Assembly (NCBI RefSeq): GCF_018304765.1
Contig: NZ_CP072643.1
Coordinates: forward strand, 744,001 to 808,000
Length of the DNA: 64,000 nucleotides
Direction: 5' to 3'
Origin: Chloracidobacterium sp. N
GTDB taxonomy: Bacteria > Acidobacteriota > Blastocatellia > Chloracidobacteriales > Chloracidobacteriaceae
The notes under the pieces are model-generated. The model saw nothing but the letters and a program-made list of their open reading frames with translations, was not told the origin of the DNA and searched no databases. A program made the translations under genes and the position numbers. Positions 32,040 through 41,745 of this stretch are shown here, piece after piece (within the stretch, counting starts at the first letter, position 1; every line of letters starts with the position of its first letter).

Positions 32040-33143
32040 ATGGCAAACGAGCAGACCATTCAACGCACCGACCCCGCACGGATACGACCGGATGCCTTCC
32101 TGCGGCAACCGGCCGCTGCCACCCGTGCCACCGGTAAAACGGCCTTTGAAACCCGCCTGGAACAGGCTCTGGGCAACGACCCGGAGACGCAGCGCCGGAC
32201 CCGTGAAGAACTCAGGACCATCGTCATGGCGGTGCAGTCCGGCTTTACCGATCCGTGGCAGTTGACGGACCTGATCTTTCAGGCGCGCCATCCAGAGCTG
32301 ATCGGGGCTGACCTGTCGCAGTCGCCGGAACTGCTCGATGAATGGAACGACATCAGCGCCCGGCTCGTGCAGCCCATGCTCAACGACCTGGCGGCGCTTC
32401 AGTCATCGGCTGCGCCGGGAGTCTCCGACCGTCCCTTCGGCGCGCCGCCGTTCGGCGTGCCGCCATCCGGCGAAACGGCGCCGCGTGTGACCGGCAGGGA
32501 CAAAATGGCAGCAGCGAGCGCGCTCGATCCCCTCATCGAGCAGGCCGTGGCCCTGTGTCCGGGATTGCCGCCCCAGTTGCTCAAGAGTTTGCTCGTGCAG
32601 GAGTCGGGGCTGCGCACGGATGTCGTCAACCAGTATGGCTACGCCGGTATTGCCCAGATTGGCCGCCGTGAAGCCCGCGAACTGGGGTTGTCCGTAGGCG
32701 TTCCGGGAACGGAAAGCGACGAGCGGCTCAATCCGAGCCTGGCCATTCCGGCCGCTGCGCGGTTGCTGCACGTCAAGGCGCAGCGCTTGACGGAAATGGC
32801 CTTTTCGCGCTACGGCACGCCGCAGGGGGATGAATACTGGAAGTTTGTCATGGGCGCGTACAACGGCGGAGAGGGAACGATTACGGTGGCAATGGGGCAT
32901 GCCTACCGGGATGGACTTGCCCGCGCGCGCGAAGAAGGGCTGACCGGGCCGGAAGCCGTTGCGTTTGCCCGCGAATGGGCCACCAAGTGGGAACATCTGG
33001 CACTTGGGGGCGAAACTGCGCCCTTGGCGTTGGCCGCTGCGCGCTACTTTCCTAAACTGGCGGCCCAGAAGTTTGTCGAAATCCGCAACTACCCAGAACA
33101 CATCGTCGCTCGGGCCGCGCGCCGCCGTACCGCCGCCGGGTGA
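32040..33143 (+). CDS. Soluble lytic transglycosylase-like protein (SLT domain)
   Basis: The product is 367 aa. The SLT domain occupies about residues 165-310: LLKSLLVQESGLRTDVVNQYG with catalytic Glu near 187, GYAGIAQI and FVMGAYNGGEGTI. The N-terminal 120 residues are helical, and a Pro/Gly-rich linker (RPFGAPPFGVPPSG) joins the two. No signal peptide is present, as in transglycosylases dedicated to type III or flagellar assembly. A group 3 sigma factor begins 35 bp downstream on the same strand. Confidence 0.82.
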   Translation: MANEQTIQRTDPARIRPDAFLRQPAAATRATGKTAFETRLEQALGNDPETQRRTREELRTIVMAVQSGFTDPWQLTDLIFQARHPELIGADLSQSPELLDEWNDISARLVQPMLNDLAALQSSAAPGVSDRPFGAPPFGVPPSGETAPRVTGRDKMAAASALDPLIEQAVALCPGLPPQLLKSLLVQESGLRTDVVNQYGYAGIAQIGRREARELGLSVGVPGTESDERLNPSLAIPAAARLLHVKAQRLTEMAFSRYGTPQGDEYWKFVMGAYNGGEGTITVAMGHAYRDGLARAREEGLTGPEAVAFAREWATKWEHLALGGETAPLALAAARYFPKLAAQKFVEIRNYPEHIVARAARRRTAAG

Positions 33144-33177
33144 CATTCGGTCACTCCGTACGGTGGCGCGAAACGGC

Positions 33178-33897
33178 ATGAGCGGAACGCAGCCATCTCC
33201 CAACATCCAGCGGGATGCGCTCATCGAGCAGCATCTGCACTACGTGCGGACGATTGCTTATGACATCGTGCGGAAGTTGCCGCCCAGTGTCGAACTCGAC
33301 GACCTGATTGCCTACGGCAACCTGGGCTTGGTGCGCGCCGCCGAAAAATACAATCCGGCGCGGGGCGTGTCGTTTGTCACCTTTGCCCACTACTACATCA
33401 AGGGCGCCATCTGGGACGAAGTGCGCAAAATGGCCAGCTTTGCCCGGGTGGACGGCGGGCGCGTACGTGCCGAAGCCAACGCGACGGACTTTCTCCACAG
33501 TCTGGCTGAAGAGGAGTCCGGGCGTCCGGCCCATGGCACGACCCTCGATGACGACATTGCCGACGCGCGGGCGCAGCTTGAAAGTCTCATCCCGATTTAC
33601 CTGCTGTCGCTCGATCACGAGGAACTCACGATTGCCGATGACCGGAGCCTGGATTTTGCCAGCGCCCTGGAGCGGGATGACCTCATCGGCCGGATGATGC
33701 GCCTTGTGGCGCAACTGCCCGATGAGGACCGCGCCACCATCGAGGCCCTGTATTTCAAGGGACGGAGCGCGGCGGACTACGCGGCCGAACTGGGGCTGTC
33801 ACGTTCGTGGGGATCGCGCCTGCATGCGCGCGCCATCAGGCGCCTGCGCGAAGCCATGCAGCGCGAGAGGCTGCTTAGGCCGGAGGAGTCTGGCTGA
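33178..33897 (+). CDS. FliA/WhiG-like group 3 sigma-70 factor
   Basis: The product is 239 aa. Region 2 is clear (VELDDLIAYGNLGLVRAAEKY, GVSFVTFAHYYIKGAIWDEVR), region 3 is reduced, and region 4 is present (LPDEDRATIEALYFKGRSAADYAAELGLS, SRLHARAIRRLR). This is the sigma-28 type, used for flagella, secretion or stress. There are no flagellar genes in the window. It follows the transglycosylase gene closely; ATG 33178 was chosen as the first Met before region 1.2-2, and the 73 codons further upstream overlap the previous gene. Confidence 0.85.
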   Translation: MSGTQPSPNIQRDALIEQHLHYVRTIAYDIVRKLPPSVELDDLIAYGNLGLVRAAEKYNPARGVSFVTFAHYYIKGAIWDEVRKMASFARVDGGRVRAEANATDFLHSLAEEESGRPAHGTTLDDDIADARAQLESLIPIYLLSLDHEELTIADDRSLDFASALERDDLIGRMMRLVAQLPDEDRATIEALYFKGRSAADYAAELGLSRSWGSRLHARAIRRLREAMQRERLLRPEESG

Positions 33898-33965
33898 GCC
33901 AGGCCGGACCCGACAGGAAACGCCGAAGCTTCAGCCGGGTGGACAACTGCCCGGTATGGCCGTGG

Positions 33966-34544
33966 TCAGCCGGTGCTGGCCGGTGGCGGCAGCGGCAACT
34001 CAACGTGCAACCGTTTGAGTTTGCCCTGTGGCGTCAACTCCCAATCCAGCAGTTTTCCATCCAGCTCGTGACGCACGATGATTTCATCTTCATCCGCGTC
34101 ACGTTCGAGGGGCGGCCCAAAGTACGCCGTAAGCGTGGCTTCATCGGTTTGGCTATCGAGCCGCAGTTGCTGGCCATCGGGGAACTCAAGCGTCACCAGC
34201 GCCGGCGTCACGTCCGATTCCCACGCTTCGGGGCCGATGATGAATTCAAAGTATTCAATGCGCTCGCGCGTCCCTTCCACGGTCAGTCCCATGGACGGGT
34301 ACTGAAAGCGGTCGGCGGCGTAGGGCTGGGGATTGCCGGGGCGTCCCAGCCGGCTCAGAACCCGGTAGTGATCACCCAGGGAAATACGGTCGTTGAGGAT
34401 GCCGGCGGGAAGGTGCAGCTTCAGGGGCAGGGCCGGCCGCGCCGTCCAGCCCGCCGTCGGATCGGCTTCCCCGGTGGCCGGCGGATTGGGGGGCTGCCGG
34501 GGAGTCCGGCCGGGAACAAGCCAGTCAAGAAGCTGCCGGAACAT
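33966..34544 (-). CDS. Hypothetical protein downstream of NDH-2
   Basis: The product is 192 aa, beginning MFRQLLDWLVPGRTPRQPPNPP and then soluble with many beta-strand stretches (IEYFEFIIGPEAW, DVTPALVTLEFPDGQQLRLDS, DEIIVRHELDGKLLDWELTPQG). No family recognised. ATG 34544 is 4 nt after the ndh stop, so it is in the same operon and may be an accessory of that enzyme. Confidence 0.65.
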   Translation of the reverse strand: MFRQLLDWLVPGRTPRQPPNPPATGEADPTAGWTARPALPLKLHLPAGILNDRISLGDHYRVLSRLGRPGNPQPYAADRFQYPSMGLTVEGTRERIEYFEFIIGPEAWESDVTPALVTLEFPDGQQLRLDSQTDEATLTAYFGPPLERDADEDEIIVRHELDGKLLDWELTPQGKLKRLHVELPLPPPASTG

Positions 34545-34548
34545 ACGG

Positions 34549-35874
34549 CTAGGCCGCCTGATTCGTCTGGGCCTGTGCGGCGGCCTGCCGGACGGCATCC
34601 ACGGCGCGCTCGCCGGTGGCGAGCAGGCTTTTCGCAATCTCACCCGTCCACGTGCCGCCCACCCGCACTTTCAGCCCCATCGTCGGGAGCTTCGTCAGAT
34701 AAACCGCACGCCGCATGGCCGCGCCAAGCGTGCCGCCGATGCACATCCCAAAGGCATCCGCGCCGGCTTCTCCGATGCCCAGGGTCAGCATTTCGCCAAG
34801 GCCGATGTAAATGTAGGGCAGTTTCATCCAGCCTTCGATGTCAGCGCGGATGTTCCACGCGGCAATTTCCGACTGCCGGACGGCAACCTGGGCCGTGGCT
34901 GGCAGCCCGTGACCATCGTCGGTCGGAAAATGCGTGGCGTCCCCCAGTGCATAGACGCCACGCTGGCCGGGGACTTCAAGCTGCTGCGTGATCCGAATCC
35001 GTCCGTGCGCATCCTTCTCCACGGGAAGGGCCGTCAGAAGCGGATGCATCTCGATGCCGCCAGTCCAGGTGATGGTGGCCGCCGCCACCTGCTTGAGCGT
35101 GCCCTGCTTGTCGCAGCGGATTTCGACGCCTTCCGGGGTGACTTTGGTCACGCCCCAGTCCAGAACCAGGTTGACCCGCCGCCGCCGCAGCGCGTCGAGG
35201 GCAATCGGCTCCAGACGGTGGGCCACACCCCGCAGAATCCGCTCATTGCGGTCAATGAGGTGGATTTCCATTTCCTGGCGGTCGAGTCCGTACACCCGGG
35301 CCTGCGCGTCGAGGTAATCGGCCAGCTTGCAGCTTACTTCGACGCCGCAGGTGCCGGCGCCAACCACCAGAAAGTTCAACAGCGCCTTGCGCATCTTGGG
35401 ATCAGTGGTCTGCCTGGCGCGGTCGAGCGTGTGGGCCAGGTGCTTCTGATAGGCCTGGACGTGTGCCAGGTCATAGAACGGCTGCGAGTATTTGTCAGCG
35501 CCCGGCACCTGCCGGAAGTTGGGGCGTCCCCCCAGCGCCAGCACGAGATAGTCGTACCGGTGCGTCGTATCGCCAACCTGTACCTGGCGTTTTTCAAGGT
35601 CAATCCGCTCAATGACGCCCTGCACGAACCGCACCGGCCGGTTGCCGAGGATGTCGCGGTACAAGGGGGCAATCTCCCACACCTCAACTTCGCCGGTGAG
35701 AATTTCGTAGGCCATCGGCGTGAACAGGAAACGGTCGTTGCGATCGACGAGCGTAATGCGCACCGGGCGCGTCCAGGGATAGTTCGACAACTGGAAGGCG
35801 GTGTTGAGGCCGGCAAAGCCACCGCCCAGAACCAGAATGTCAACCGGCGATGAGGTCGTATGCGGGGCAGTCAT
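34549..35874 (-). CDS. ndh: Type II NADH dehydrogenase (NDH-2)
   Basis: The product is 441 aa. An FAD-binding Rossmann motif (VDILVLGGGFAGLNTAF) opens it, a second NAD-binding motif (LNFLVVGAGTCGVEVSCKLA) lies near residue 170, and the FAD-closing motif (GVYALGDATHF) near 320; the AxQ-type quinone-site motif appears as LPATAQVAVRQ. It should pass electrons from NADH to quinone without pumping protons, as a peripheral membrane protein held by C-terminal helices. A hypothetical gene follows in the same operon. Confidence 0.88.
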   Translation of the reverse strand: MTAPHTTSSPVDILVLGGGFAGLNTAFQLSNYPWTRPVRITLVDRNDRFLFTPMAYEILTGEVEVWEIAPLYRDILGNRPVRFVQGVIERIDLEKRQVQVGDTTHRYDYLVLALGGRPNFRQVPGADKYSQPFYDLAHVQAYQKHLAHTLDRARQTTDPKMRKALLNFLVVGAGTCGVEVSCKLADYLDAQARVYGLDRQEMEIHLIDRNERILRGVAHRLEPIALDALRRRRVNLVLDWGVTKVTPEGVEIRCDKQGTLKQVAAATITWTGGIEMHPLLTALPVEKDAHGRIRITQQLEVPGQRGVYALGDATHFPTDDGHGLPATAQVAVRQSEIAAWNIRADIEGWMKLPYIYIGLGEMLTLGIGEAGADAFGMCIGGTLGAAMRRAVYLTKLPTMGLKVRVGGTWTGEIAKSLLATGERAVDAVRQAAAQAQTNQAA

Positions 35875-35952
35875 CGGTGGTGAACGTCCGTGTCAGAGAA
35901 GTTGGCGGGAGGACAGACGCATCCTATCCCACACCGGCGTTACTTGAGAATG

Positions 35953-35979
35953 AAAAAACGACACGGGTGTGTCACCCGT
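35953..35979 (-). terminator. Intrinsic terminator after the response-regulator gene
   Basis: On the minus strand ACGGGTG/CACCCGT forms a 7-bp stem with a 3-nt loop (35979-35963), then GTCG and a run of six T (35958-35953). It lies 14 bp past the stop of the leftward response regulator. Confidence 0.75.
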
Positions 35980-35992
35980 ACAACGTTGCTTC

Positions 35993-36745
35993 CTAGCCGG
36001 CTTCCGATTCGACCGTCCGTGTGATCTGGGTCATCAGCACGGCGTTGTCGAGAGTCTGCTGCCCGGAAAACGTGAACGTCACCCGTGGCGACTGCAAGAG
36101 GTATTCGAGCGCCACAGAGCCCGCGAGTACACTGTCGCCGTTGGCCGCTTCGATTTCCGCTGCCGTCAGGTTGCCCTGCTCGAACACAGCCCGCCCAACC
36201 TCGCCCTGGGGGAAAATAACCGTCAGCAGTCCGCTCAACGCCTGGCTGCGAATGACGTGAAGCGCCTGCTCGAAGGAAAACTGCCCCAGATGGTTGGGGT
36301 TGACTTCAAGGGCTTCATCCACGAGCGGGGAACGGCGATTGGTCAGCAGGCGGTTGACCCGATAGACCAGCTCATCGAGGCTGAACGGCTTGCCCAGAAA
36401 ATCACTGGCACCGGCAGACAGTCCTTGGAGCCGGGTTTCGATGTCCTGGTAGGCGCTGAGGAAAAGGAACGGTATGGCGGCCGTCCGCGGGTCGCTGCGC
36501 ACGAGGTTGCACAGCTCGATGCCATCCAGGTGCGGCATGCTGATGTCACAGACCACCAACTCAAAGGTCGCTGCGCCAAGCTGCTCAAGGGCATCACGCC
36601 CGTCTGCGGCCAGTGCAACCTGATGACCCTGTTTCTGCAGGGCCTGTCCAATGGACTGACGAATCAATGGCTCGTCGTCAACCACCAGGATTCGGGCTGA
36701 AGACAATGAAGACGTCTCGGCCGGCGACACATAGGGCAGGGTCAT
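35993..36745 (-). CDS. Response regulator with C-terminal DUF4388 (PATAN) domain
   Basis: The product is about 250 aa. The receiver (about 18-135) has the acidic pair in ILVVDDEP, the phosphoacceptor in LVVCDISMPHLDG and the lysine in FLGKPFSLDEL. The second half (QFSFEQALHVIRSQALSGLLTV, ... GRAVFEQGNLTAAEIEAANGDS) is DUF4388-like, a module tied to gliding and exopolysaccharide control in delta-proteobacteria and cyanobacteria. ATG 36745 has TAAGGA at good spacing; ATG 36754 is closer to it. It is divergent from the large sensor kinase at 36911, its likely partner. Confidence 0.85.
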   Translation of the reverse strand: MTLPYVSPAETSSLSSARILVVDDEPLIRQSIGQALQKQGHQVALAADGRDALEQLGAATFELVVCDISMPHLDGIELCNLVRSDPRTAAIPFLFLSAYQDIETRLQGLSAGASDFLGKPFSLDELVYRVNRLLTNRRSPLVDEALEVNPNHLGQFSFEQALHVIRSQALSGLLTVIFPQGEVGRAVFEQGNLTAAEIEAANGDSVLAGSVALEYLLQSPRVTFTFSGQQTLDNAVLMTQITRTVESEAG

Positions 36746-36910
36746 AAACGGCATCCTTACTGGATGTGATGTGCGTTTTCTAACACATTCCGGTTTCCCC
36801 TGACCAGCCGGAACCTTTTGCTTGACTTGCCGTGGATGTGGCGCGCACAGTGCACCATATCCACGTTCCATCAGCCGGTCTCCCACCAGCTTCGGACGCC
36901 ACATGCTCAA

Positions 36911-39900
36911 ATGGTGTTGAACATGGGCAGCGCCTTGCGAAAAGCCACCGTGCAGGGGCATTCAGCTTCCGCCCATCCCCTGCGAAGTTATGTCCGGCGT
37001 CGGTCCGAACGCCGTTGCCCATGGTGCGTCCTGCTGTGCTTCTGGCTTTGTCTGTTGGGAGGGTGGGCGCAGCCGCAATCCCTTCCCCGTCCGGGAAAAA
37101 TATCGTCGCCGCCAACCGCCGCAACGCCACTCAGCATAGCCCAGCCGGCGCTGCAAACCTACACCGACCAGCAGGGGCTGCCCCAGAACTCCATCCGGGC
37201 GTTGGTGCGTGACCAGCAGGGCCGACTCTGGGCGGCGACACAGGACGGTGCGGCCTATTTCGACGGCCACCTCTGGACGCCGGTCCCTGTGCCACGCGCC
37301 CTGGGTTCCAACTTCGTGACGGCGCTGGCCGTGACCGGGGACAGCGTCTGGTTGGGAACGCCCAACGGGCTCTGTCGCTACGATGCGCTGGCGCATCCGT
37401 CCCAGCCGTGGCGGGTGTTTTCGCTCGGCAGTGAGCGCGCCAACAACATCACTGCACTGCTGGCCATACCGGACGACAGGGCAGGGGGGCTGTGGATTGG
37501 CACGCACGACGGACTGTTTCGCTTCCGGGACGAGCGGTGGGAGCGCCCGCCAGCGGCCCTGCCGCTCCAGGGCTGTGTGGTGCAGTGCCTGGGCATCACC
37601 GACCAACCGGCGCCCTCCCTGTGGGTGGGGACGCAGGACCGCGGTCTCTGGCGGCAGGTGCTGGGCACCGAGCAGTGGGAGCCATTGACAACTGCGGAGG
37701 GGTTGCCAGCGAACAACATCACCTGCCTGTCCCGCCGGCTGGCGCCCGACAGCGTTTGGGTCGGCACGGTACGCGGCGCGGCCCTGGTGGTCGGCCGACA
37801 GGTGCAGCCGTTGTCAGGGATACCAGCGGAACTCGCAACACTGCCCATCAATGCCATGCTGGAAGTCGAGGGCCCGGATGGCAGGCCCCTGGTATGGATT
37901 GGCACGAATCAGGGGCTGTACGCCCAAGCCGGCGGCCAGTGGCGGCGCTACGCAACAGCCCAGGGGCTGTCGAGTGACCTCGTGCGTTCCCTGTTCATCA
38001 GTCAACCCCGCAGTGGCGGGATTTGGATCGGACAGGGCGGCGGCGGTGGCGTGACCTACCTGCACCACGGCGCATGGTGGTCACTGTCAAAGGCGCAGGG
38101 GCTACCTTCCGACATGGCCTGGTGCACCGAAGTCTGGGACGCCGCCGATGGCACGGAAATTCTCTGGGCCGGAACGCTGGCCGGATTGGCCAGGTGGGAG
38201 CGTGGCACATGGGCAACCATTGGCCCCGAACAGGGCTTCCCGGCCGACAACGTCCGCACGCTGCTGACAACCGGGCAACCGGGCCGGCGGGTGCTGTGGA
38301 TTGGCACGGCCACGGCCGGTTTGTGGCAACTCGCAGAGAACAGACGTCCCTTGCGCGCTTCGCGTGTTGATTCCGTCCCGGCGGATGCCCACATTCATGT
38401 TCTGTGTCCATCACGTACTGCGACAGCGCCGGCGCGGCTGTATGTGGGAACCAACCGGGGGGTGCTGGCCCTGCGTCCCGATACGGGCGAAAGCGAGTCG
38501 TTGGGTCTCGAAAATGAAGCCGTGTACACGGTGGCTGAAGTGTCCGGCCCGGATGGGGAAGTGCAGCTCTGGGCCGGCCTTGACCAGGGCATTGCCTGCC
38601 GGACGGCGGCCGGGTGGAAGCGTTTTGAGCTTGGGCTGAGTGGGCAGCCGATGGTCAATGCCCTGCATGTGACCCGTGACGCCGCCGGCCACACCCGGCT
38701 GTGGTGTGGTTTGCAGGGTGGGGGTCTGGTGTGTCTCGAACCGGCTGCCCCCCCGCGCATCCTCGAACACCTCAACACCCGGACCACGCCCGCGCTTCCC
38801 AACGATGTGGTGTATCACCTGTTCGAGGATGACCACCGCCGGTTGTGGGCGACGACCAACCGGGGCGTCGTGTGTCTGGCGCTGGACGGGGCGCGTGAAG
38901 GTTCGGAGCGTGCGCTGAGAACCTTTACCGTGGAAGACGGTCTGCCCAGCAATGAATGCAACTTCGGGCGCGCCGGCTGTGATCGCCGGGGCCGGGCCTG
39001 GGTGGGGACGGTGCGTGGCCTGGCTGTCCTCGACACACATATCTTTCCTGCCGAAGAGACACCGGGAAAACTGCTGGTGCACATCGCCACTGCGGAGGAT
39101 ACCCTGTTGTCCCCGTCGCCCGGGCTGGCTTTCCCCCATGCGCTGCGCGACCTTTCGTTTCACTTTGTCCTGCCCGTGCTGCGGCGTGGGCAGGAGGTGA
39201 TGTACCGCACGCAACTTGTCCCTTACGATGCCGAACCGACCCCCTGGACAGGACGCACCCGGCGCGACTGCTCAAATCTGCCGCCGGGGAACTACACGCT
39301 CACGGTCTGGGCGCGGGATGCCACGGGGCAGATGGTCAGGCCCGTCACCCTGTCGTTTTCCATTCAGGCGGCACCGTGGCGGCAACCCTGGGCCTACGTG
39401 CTCTATGCCCTGGCGCTGTTTGGCTTTGGCTATGCCCTGTATGACCTGCGGGTACGCCAAATCCGACGCCATCAGGAACTGCGCATTGCGGCGCTGCGGC
39501 AGTTGCTCGACAGCACGCGCGTCATCAACTCGACTCTGGATGTGGGGGAAGTCCTGCGCAAGATTGCCTCGGAGAGCGCGCTGCTGGTACGGGGTGAGCC
39601 GGGCGGGATTGGCCTAATGGAGGGCGATACGCTGGTCTTTCGCCACGTCTGGAATGGAAAAGCCTGGGAAGATTGTGAAGTCCCCTTTCCGCTGGGCAAG
39701 GGCGTGGCCGGGAGTGTGGCGGCGACAGGGAAGCCACGGATTGTCAATGATGTCCGCACCTGCCCTGACCTGGCGCATCCTGAACTCATCGAGGTGTATG
39801 GGGTTCACGGCATCGTGGATGTGCCCATCCGCAACCGCAGCGGCGTGACGATTGGCGTGTTGGACATCCGGCGTCCGCCCGGACGGGAACCCTTTACCGA

Positions 39901-40810
39901 GCGGGACAGTGACCTCATTGAGGGGCTGACCCACCAGGCGGCTGTGGCTATCGAGAATGCCACCATCAACCGCCAGCTCCGGGAAGCAGCCGAGCGGGCC
40001 GAGCGTCTCTACCGCCGTGAACAGGAAGTCGTGGCCCGGATGCAGGAACTCGATGTCATGAAAAACAACTTCCTGGCTGTCACCTCGCACGAGATGCGCA
40101 CCCCGCTGACGGTCATCAAGGGCTTTCTCGAAGCCCTGGCGTTTGGCGCGTTTGACCCGCCTACTGAACGCCAGCAGATGGCCCTGGCCACCTGCCTGAA
40201 AACCACCGACCGACTGGCGCGGATTGTCGAGGACATCTTCGAGGTGCTCAAGATTCAGGAAGGCTACATTGGTCTCCAGCGCGAGCCTGTCATCGTCGAG
40301 TCATTGCTGCGCGAGATTCTGGAGGAGGTCAGCGTCTTTACGTCCAGGCGCCGGCAGCAGGTGCTGTTCGTGGCCAGCGGCAACACCCAGATTGAAGGCG
40401 ATGCCCACAAACTCAACCTGTCGTTTCTCAACGTCATTCAAAACGCCATCAAGTTCACCCCAGATGGCGGCGAGATTGCTGTAACCGTGACGGGCGGGGA
40501 AACATTCGTCACCGTTGAAATTGCCGACAACGGAATCGGCATTGATGCCGCCGATTTGCCTCACATCTTTGAGCGGTTCTACACCGGCCGGGATACGTCA
40601 CGGCATTCGTCCGGGCGGTTCGAGTTCAACACGCGCGGCACAGGTCTCGGTCTCACCATTGCCAAAAGCTACATTGACGCGCATGGCGGTGGTATCGAAG
40701 TCATGTCGGACGGTCCCGGGCAGGGCAGTCGCTTTACCATCACGCTGCCGCGCGTCCAGCCCCAGGAGGCTGAATCGCGCATCACGATGGCGATTGCCAG
40801 GATTGAATGA
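36911..40810 (+). CDS. Giant two-component sensor kinase with beta-propeller (Reg_prop/Y_Y_Y), GAF and histidine kinase domains
   Basis: The product is about 1299 aa. A signal or anchor segment (CVLLCFWLCLLGG) precedes some 14 Reg_prop blades of the type NGLPxNxIxxLxxxxxGxLWIGT (about 70-720) and a Y_Y_Y-like domain. One membrane helix follows (WAYVLYALALFGFGYALYDL, about 830). Inside are a GAF domain (about 870-1015), HisKA with the phospho-His in VTSHEMRTPLTVIKG (about 1059) and HATPase_c (NVIQNAIKFTPD, DNGIGI, GTGLGLTIA). Such periplasmic propellers usually sense sugars or polysaccharides. The start is uncertain; no clear Shine-Dalgarno was found. Divergent with the DUF4388 response regulator. 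Confidence 0.88.
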   Translation: MVLNMGSALRKATVQGHSASAHPLRSYVRRRSERRCPWCVLLCFWLCLLGGWAQPQSLPRPGKISSPPTAATPLSIAQPALQTYTDQQGLPQNSIRALVRDQQGRLWAATQDGAAYFDGHLWTPVPVPRALGSNFVTALAVTGDSVWLGTPNGLCRYDALAHPSQPWRVFSLGSERANNITALLAIPDDRAGGLWIGTHDGLFRFRDERWERPPAALPLQGCVVQCLGITDQPAPSLWVGTQDRGLWRQVLGTEQWEPLTTAEGLPANNITCLSRRLAPDSVWVGTVRGAALVVGRQVQPLSGIPAELATLPINAMLEVEGPDGRPLVWIGTNQGLYAQAGGQWRRYATAQGLSSDLVRSLFISQPRSGGIWIGQGGGGGVTYLHHGAWWSLSKAQGLPSDMAWCTEVWDAADGTEILWAGTLAGLARWERGTWATIGPEQGFPADNVRTLLTTGQPGRRVLWIGTATAGLWQLAENRRPLRASRVDSVPADAHIHVLCPSRTATAPARLYVGTNRGVLALRPDTGESESLGLENEAVYTVAEVSGPDGEVQLWAGLDQGIACRTAAGWKRFELGLSGQPMVNALHVTRDAAGHTRLWCGLQGGGLVCLEPAAPPRILEHLNTRTTPALPNDVVYHLFEDDHRRLWATTNRGVVCLALDGAREGSERALRTFTVEDGLPSNECNFGRAGCDRRGRAWVGTVRGLAVLDTHIFPAEETPGKLLVHIATAEDTLLSPSPGLAFPHALRDLSFHFVLPVLRRGQEVMYRTQLVPYDAEPTPWTGRTRRDCSNLPPGNYTLTVWARDATGQMVRPVTLSFSIQAAPWRQPWAYVLYALALFGFGYALYDLRVRQIRRHQELRIAALRQLLDSTRVINSTLDVGEVLRKIASESALLVRGEPGGIGLMEGDTLVFRHVWNGKAWEDCEVPFPLGKGVAGSVAATGKPRIVNDVRTCPDLAHPELIEVYGVHGIVDVPIRNRSGVTIGVLDIRRPPGREPFTERDSDLIEGLTHQAAVAIENATINRQLREAAERAERLYRREQEVVARMQELDVMKNNFLAVTSHEMRTPLTVIKGFLEALAFGAFDPPTERQQMALATCLKTTDRLARIVEDIFEVLKIQEGYIGLQREPVIVESLLREILEEVSVFTSRRRQQVLFVASGNTQIEGDAHKLNLSFLNVIQNAIKFTPDGGEIAVTVTGGETFVTVEIADNGIGIDAADLPHIFERFYTGRDTSRHSSGRFEFNTRGTGLGLTIAKSYIDAHGGGIEVMSDGPGQGSRFTITLPRVQPQEAESRITMAIARIE

Positions 40811-40877
40811 ACGCCGGCAGCGCCGCCGGGAGGCAGCGCCTGTCCGGCAGAACCTGCCCGTAAAAGGTTTCCACCTC

Positions 40878-41564
40878 ATGTGCGGACGCTACACGCTGAC
40901 CACACCCCAGGAAGCTTTGATGACGCGCTTTGGTCTGACGACCGCCCAGGTTGCGCTGCGCCTGCGCTACAACATTGCGCCGACGCAGCCGGTGGCCGTC
41001 GTGTTTGACGACGCGCCAACCACGCTTTCCAGCGCGCGCTGGGGGCTGCTCCCGGCCTGGCAAAAGGACACCTCCGGGCCACCCCTCATCAATGCCCGCG
41101 CCGAGACCCTGCGCACAAAACCTTCCTTTCGGGAAAGTTTCCGGCGGCGGCGCTGCTGGGTGCTCTGTGACGGTTTCTACGAATGGCGCAAGAACCAGGA
41201 TGGCACGCGGACGCCGTTCCGGGCCATCCTCAAGGACGGCGGCCCCTTTGCACTGGCCGGCCTGTGGGACGAACGTCCCGCGCCTGACGGCAGCGTGCTG
41301 CGTTCCTGCACGGTGGTGACGACGCAGGCCAACCCCCTGCTGGCCTCGGTCCACGCGCGCATGCCGGTCATCCTGCCGCCGGAGGACGAGCGACGCTGGT
41401 TGGAAGAAAACGATCCCGACCGGCTCGACCGGTTGCTGCGCCCCTATCCGGCCGAAGCCATGCAGCTCTATCCGGTATCGCGCGCCGTCAATGTCGTGAC
41501 CAACGATGACGCATCGCTGATTGCGCCGGTGATGCCGGAACCGCATCAGACCGGGCTGTTCTGA
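40878..41564 (+). CDS. yedK: SOS-response-associated peptidase/HMCES-YedK family abasic-site protein
   Basis: The product is 228 aa. It starts MCGRYTLTTP; Cys2 forms the thiazolidine link to abasic sites after Met removal. RYNIAPTQPVAVV, the Asn in LINARAETL, CDGFYEWRK and the catalytic His in SVHARMPVILPP complete the signature. It shields abasic sites in single-stranded DNA. The gene is preceded by the sensor kinase 67 bp upstream on the same strand. Confidence 0.92.
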   Translation: MCGRYTLTTPQEALMTRFGLTTAQVALRLRYNIAPTQPVAVVFDDAPTTLSSARWGLLPAWQKDTSGPPLINARAETLRTKPSFRESFRRRRCWVLCDGFYEWRKNQDGTRTPFRAILKDGGPFALAGLWDERPAPDGSVLRSCTVVTTQANPLLASVHARMPVILPPEDERRWLEENDPDRLDRLLRPYPAEAMQLYPVSRAVNVVTNDDASLIAPVMPEPHQTGLF

Positions 41565-41745
41565 ATGTGACCAGTGAGTGAACCGCCGCTGCCGGCTTCG
41601 GGTGGATGAGTTCTTTCAGGTAAGGCGAAGGCGGTTGACGCGCGCAAAGTGACCCGCCACGATAGTTGCCATCTGCCTGCGTCGGTCCGGCCCATTCCGG
41701 GTCGTGTCTGCCGGATGCGTCAATCTCTCTGAAAAGGTGTGTGTC

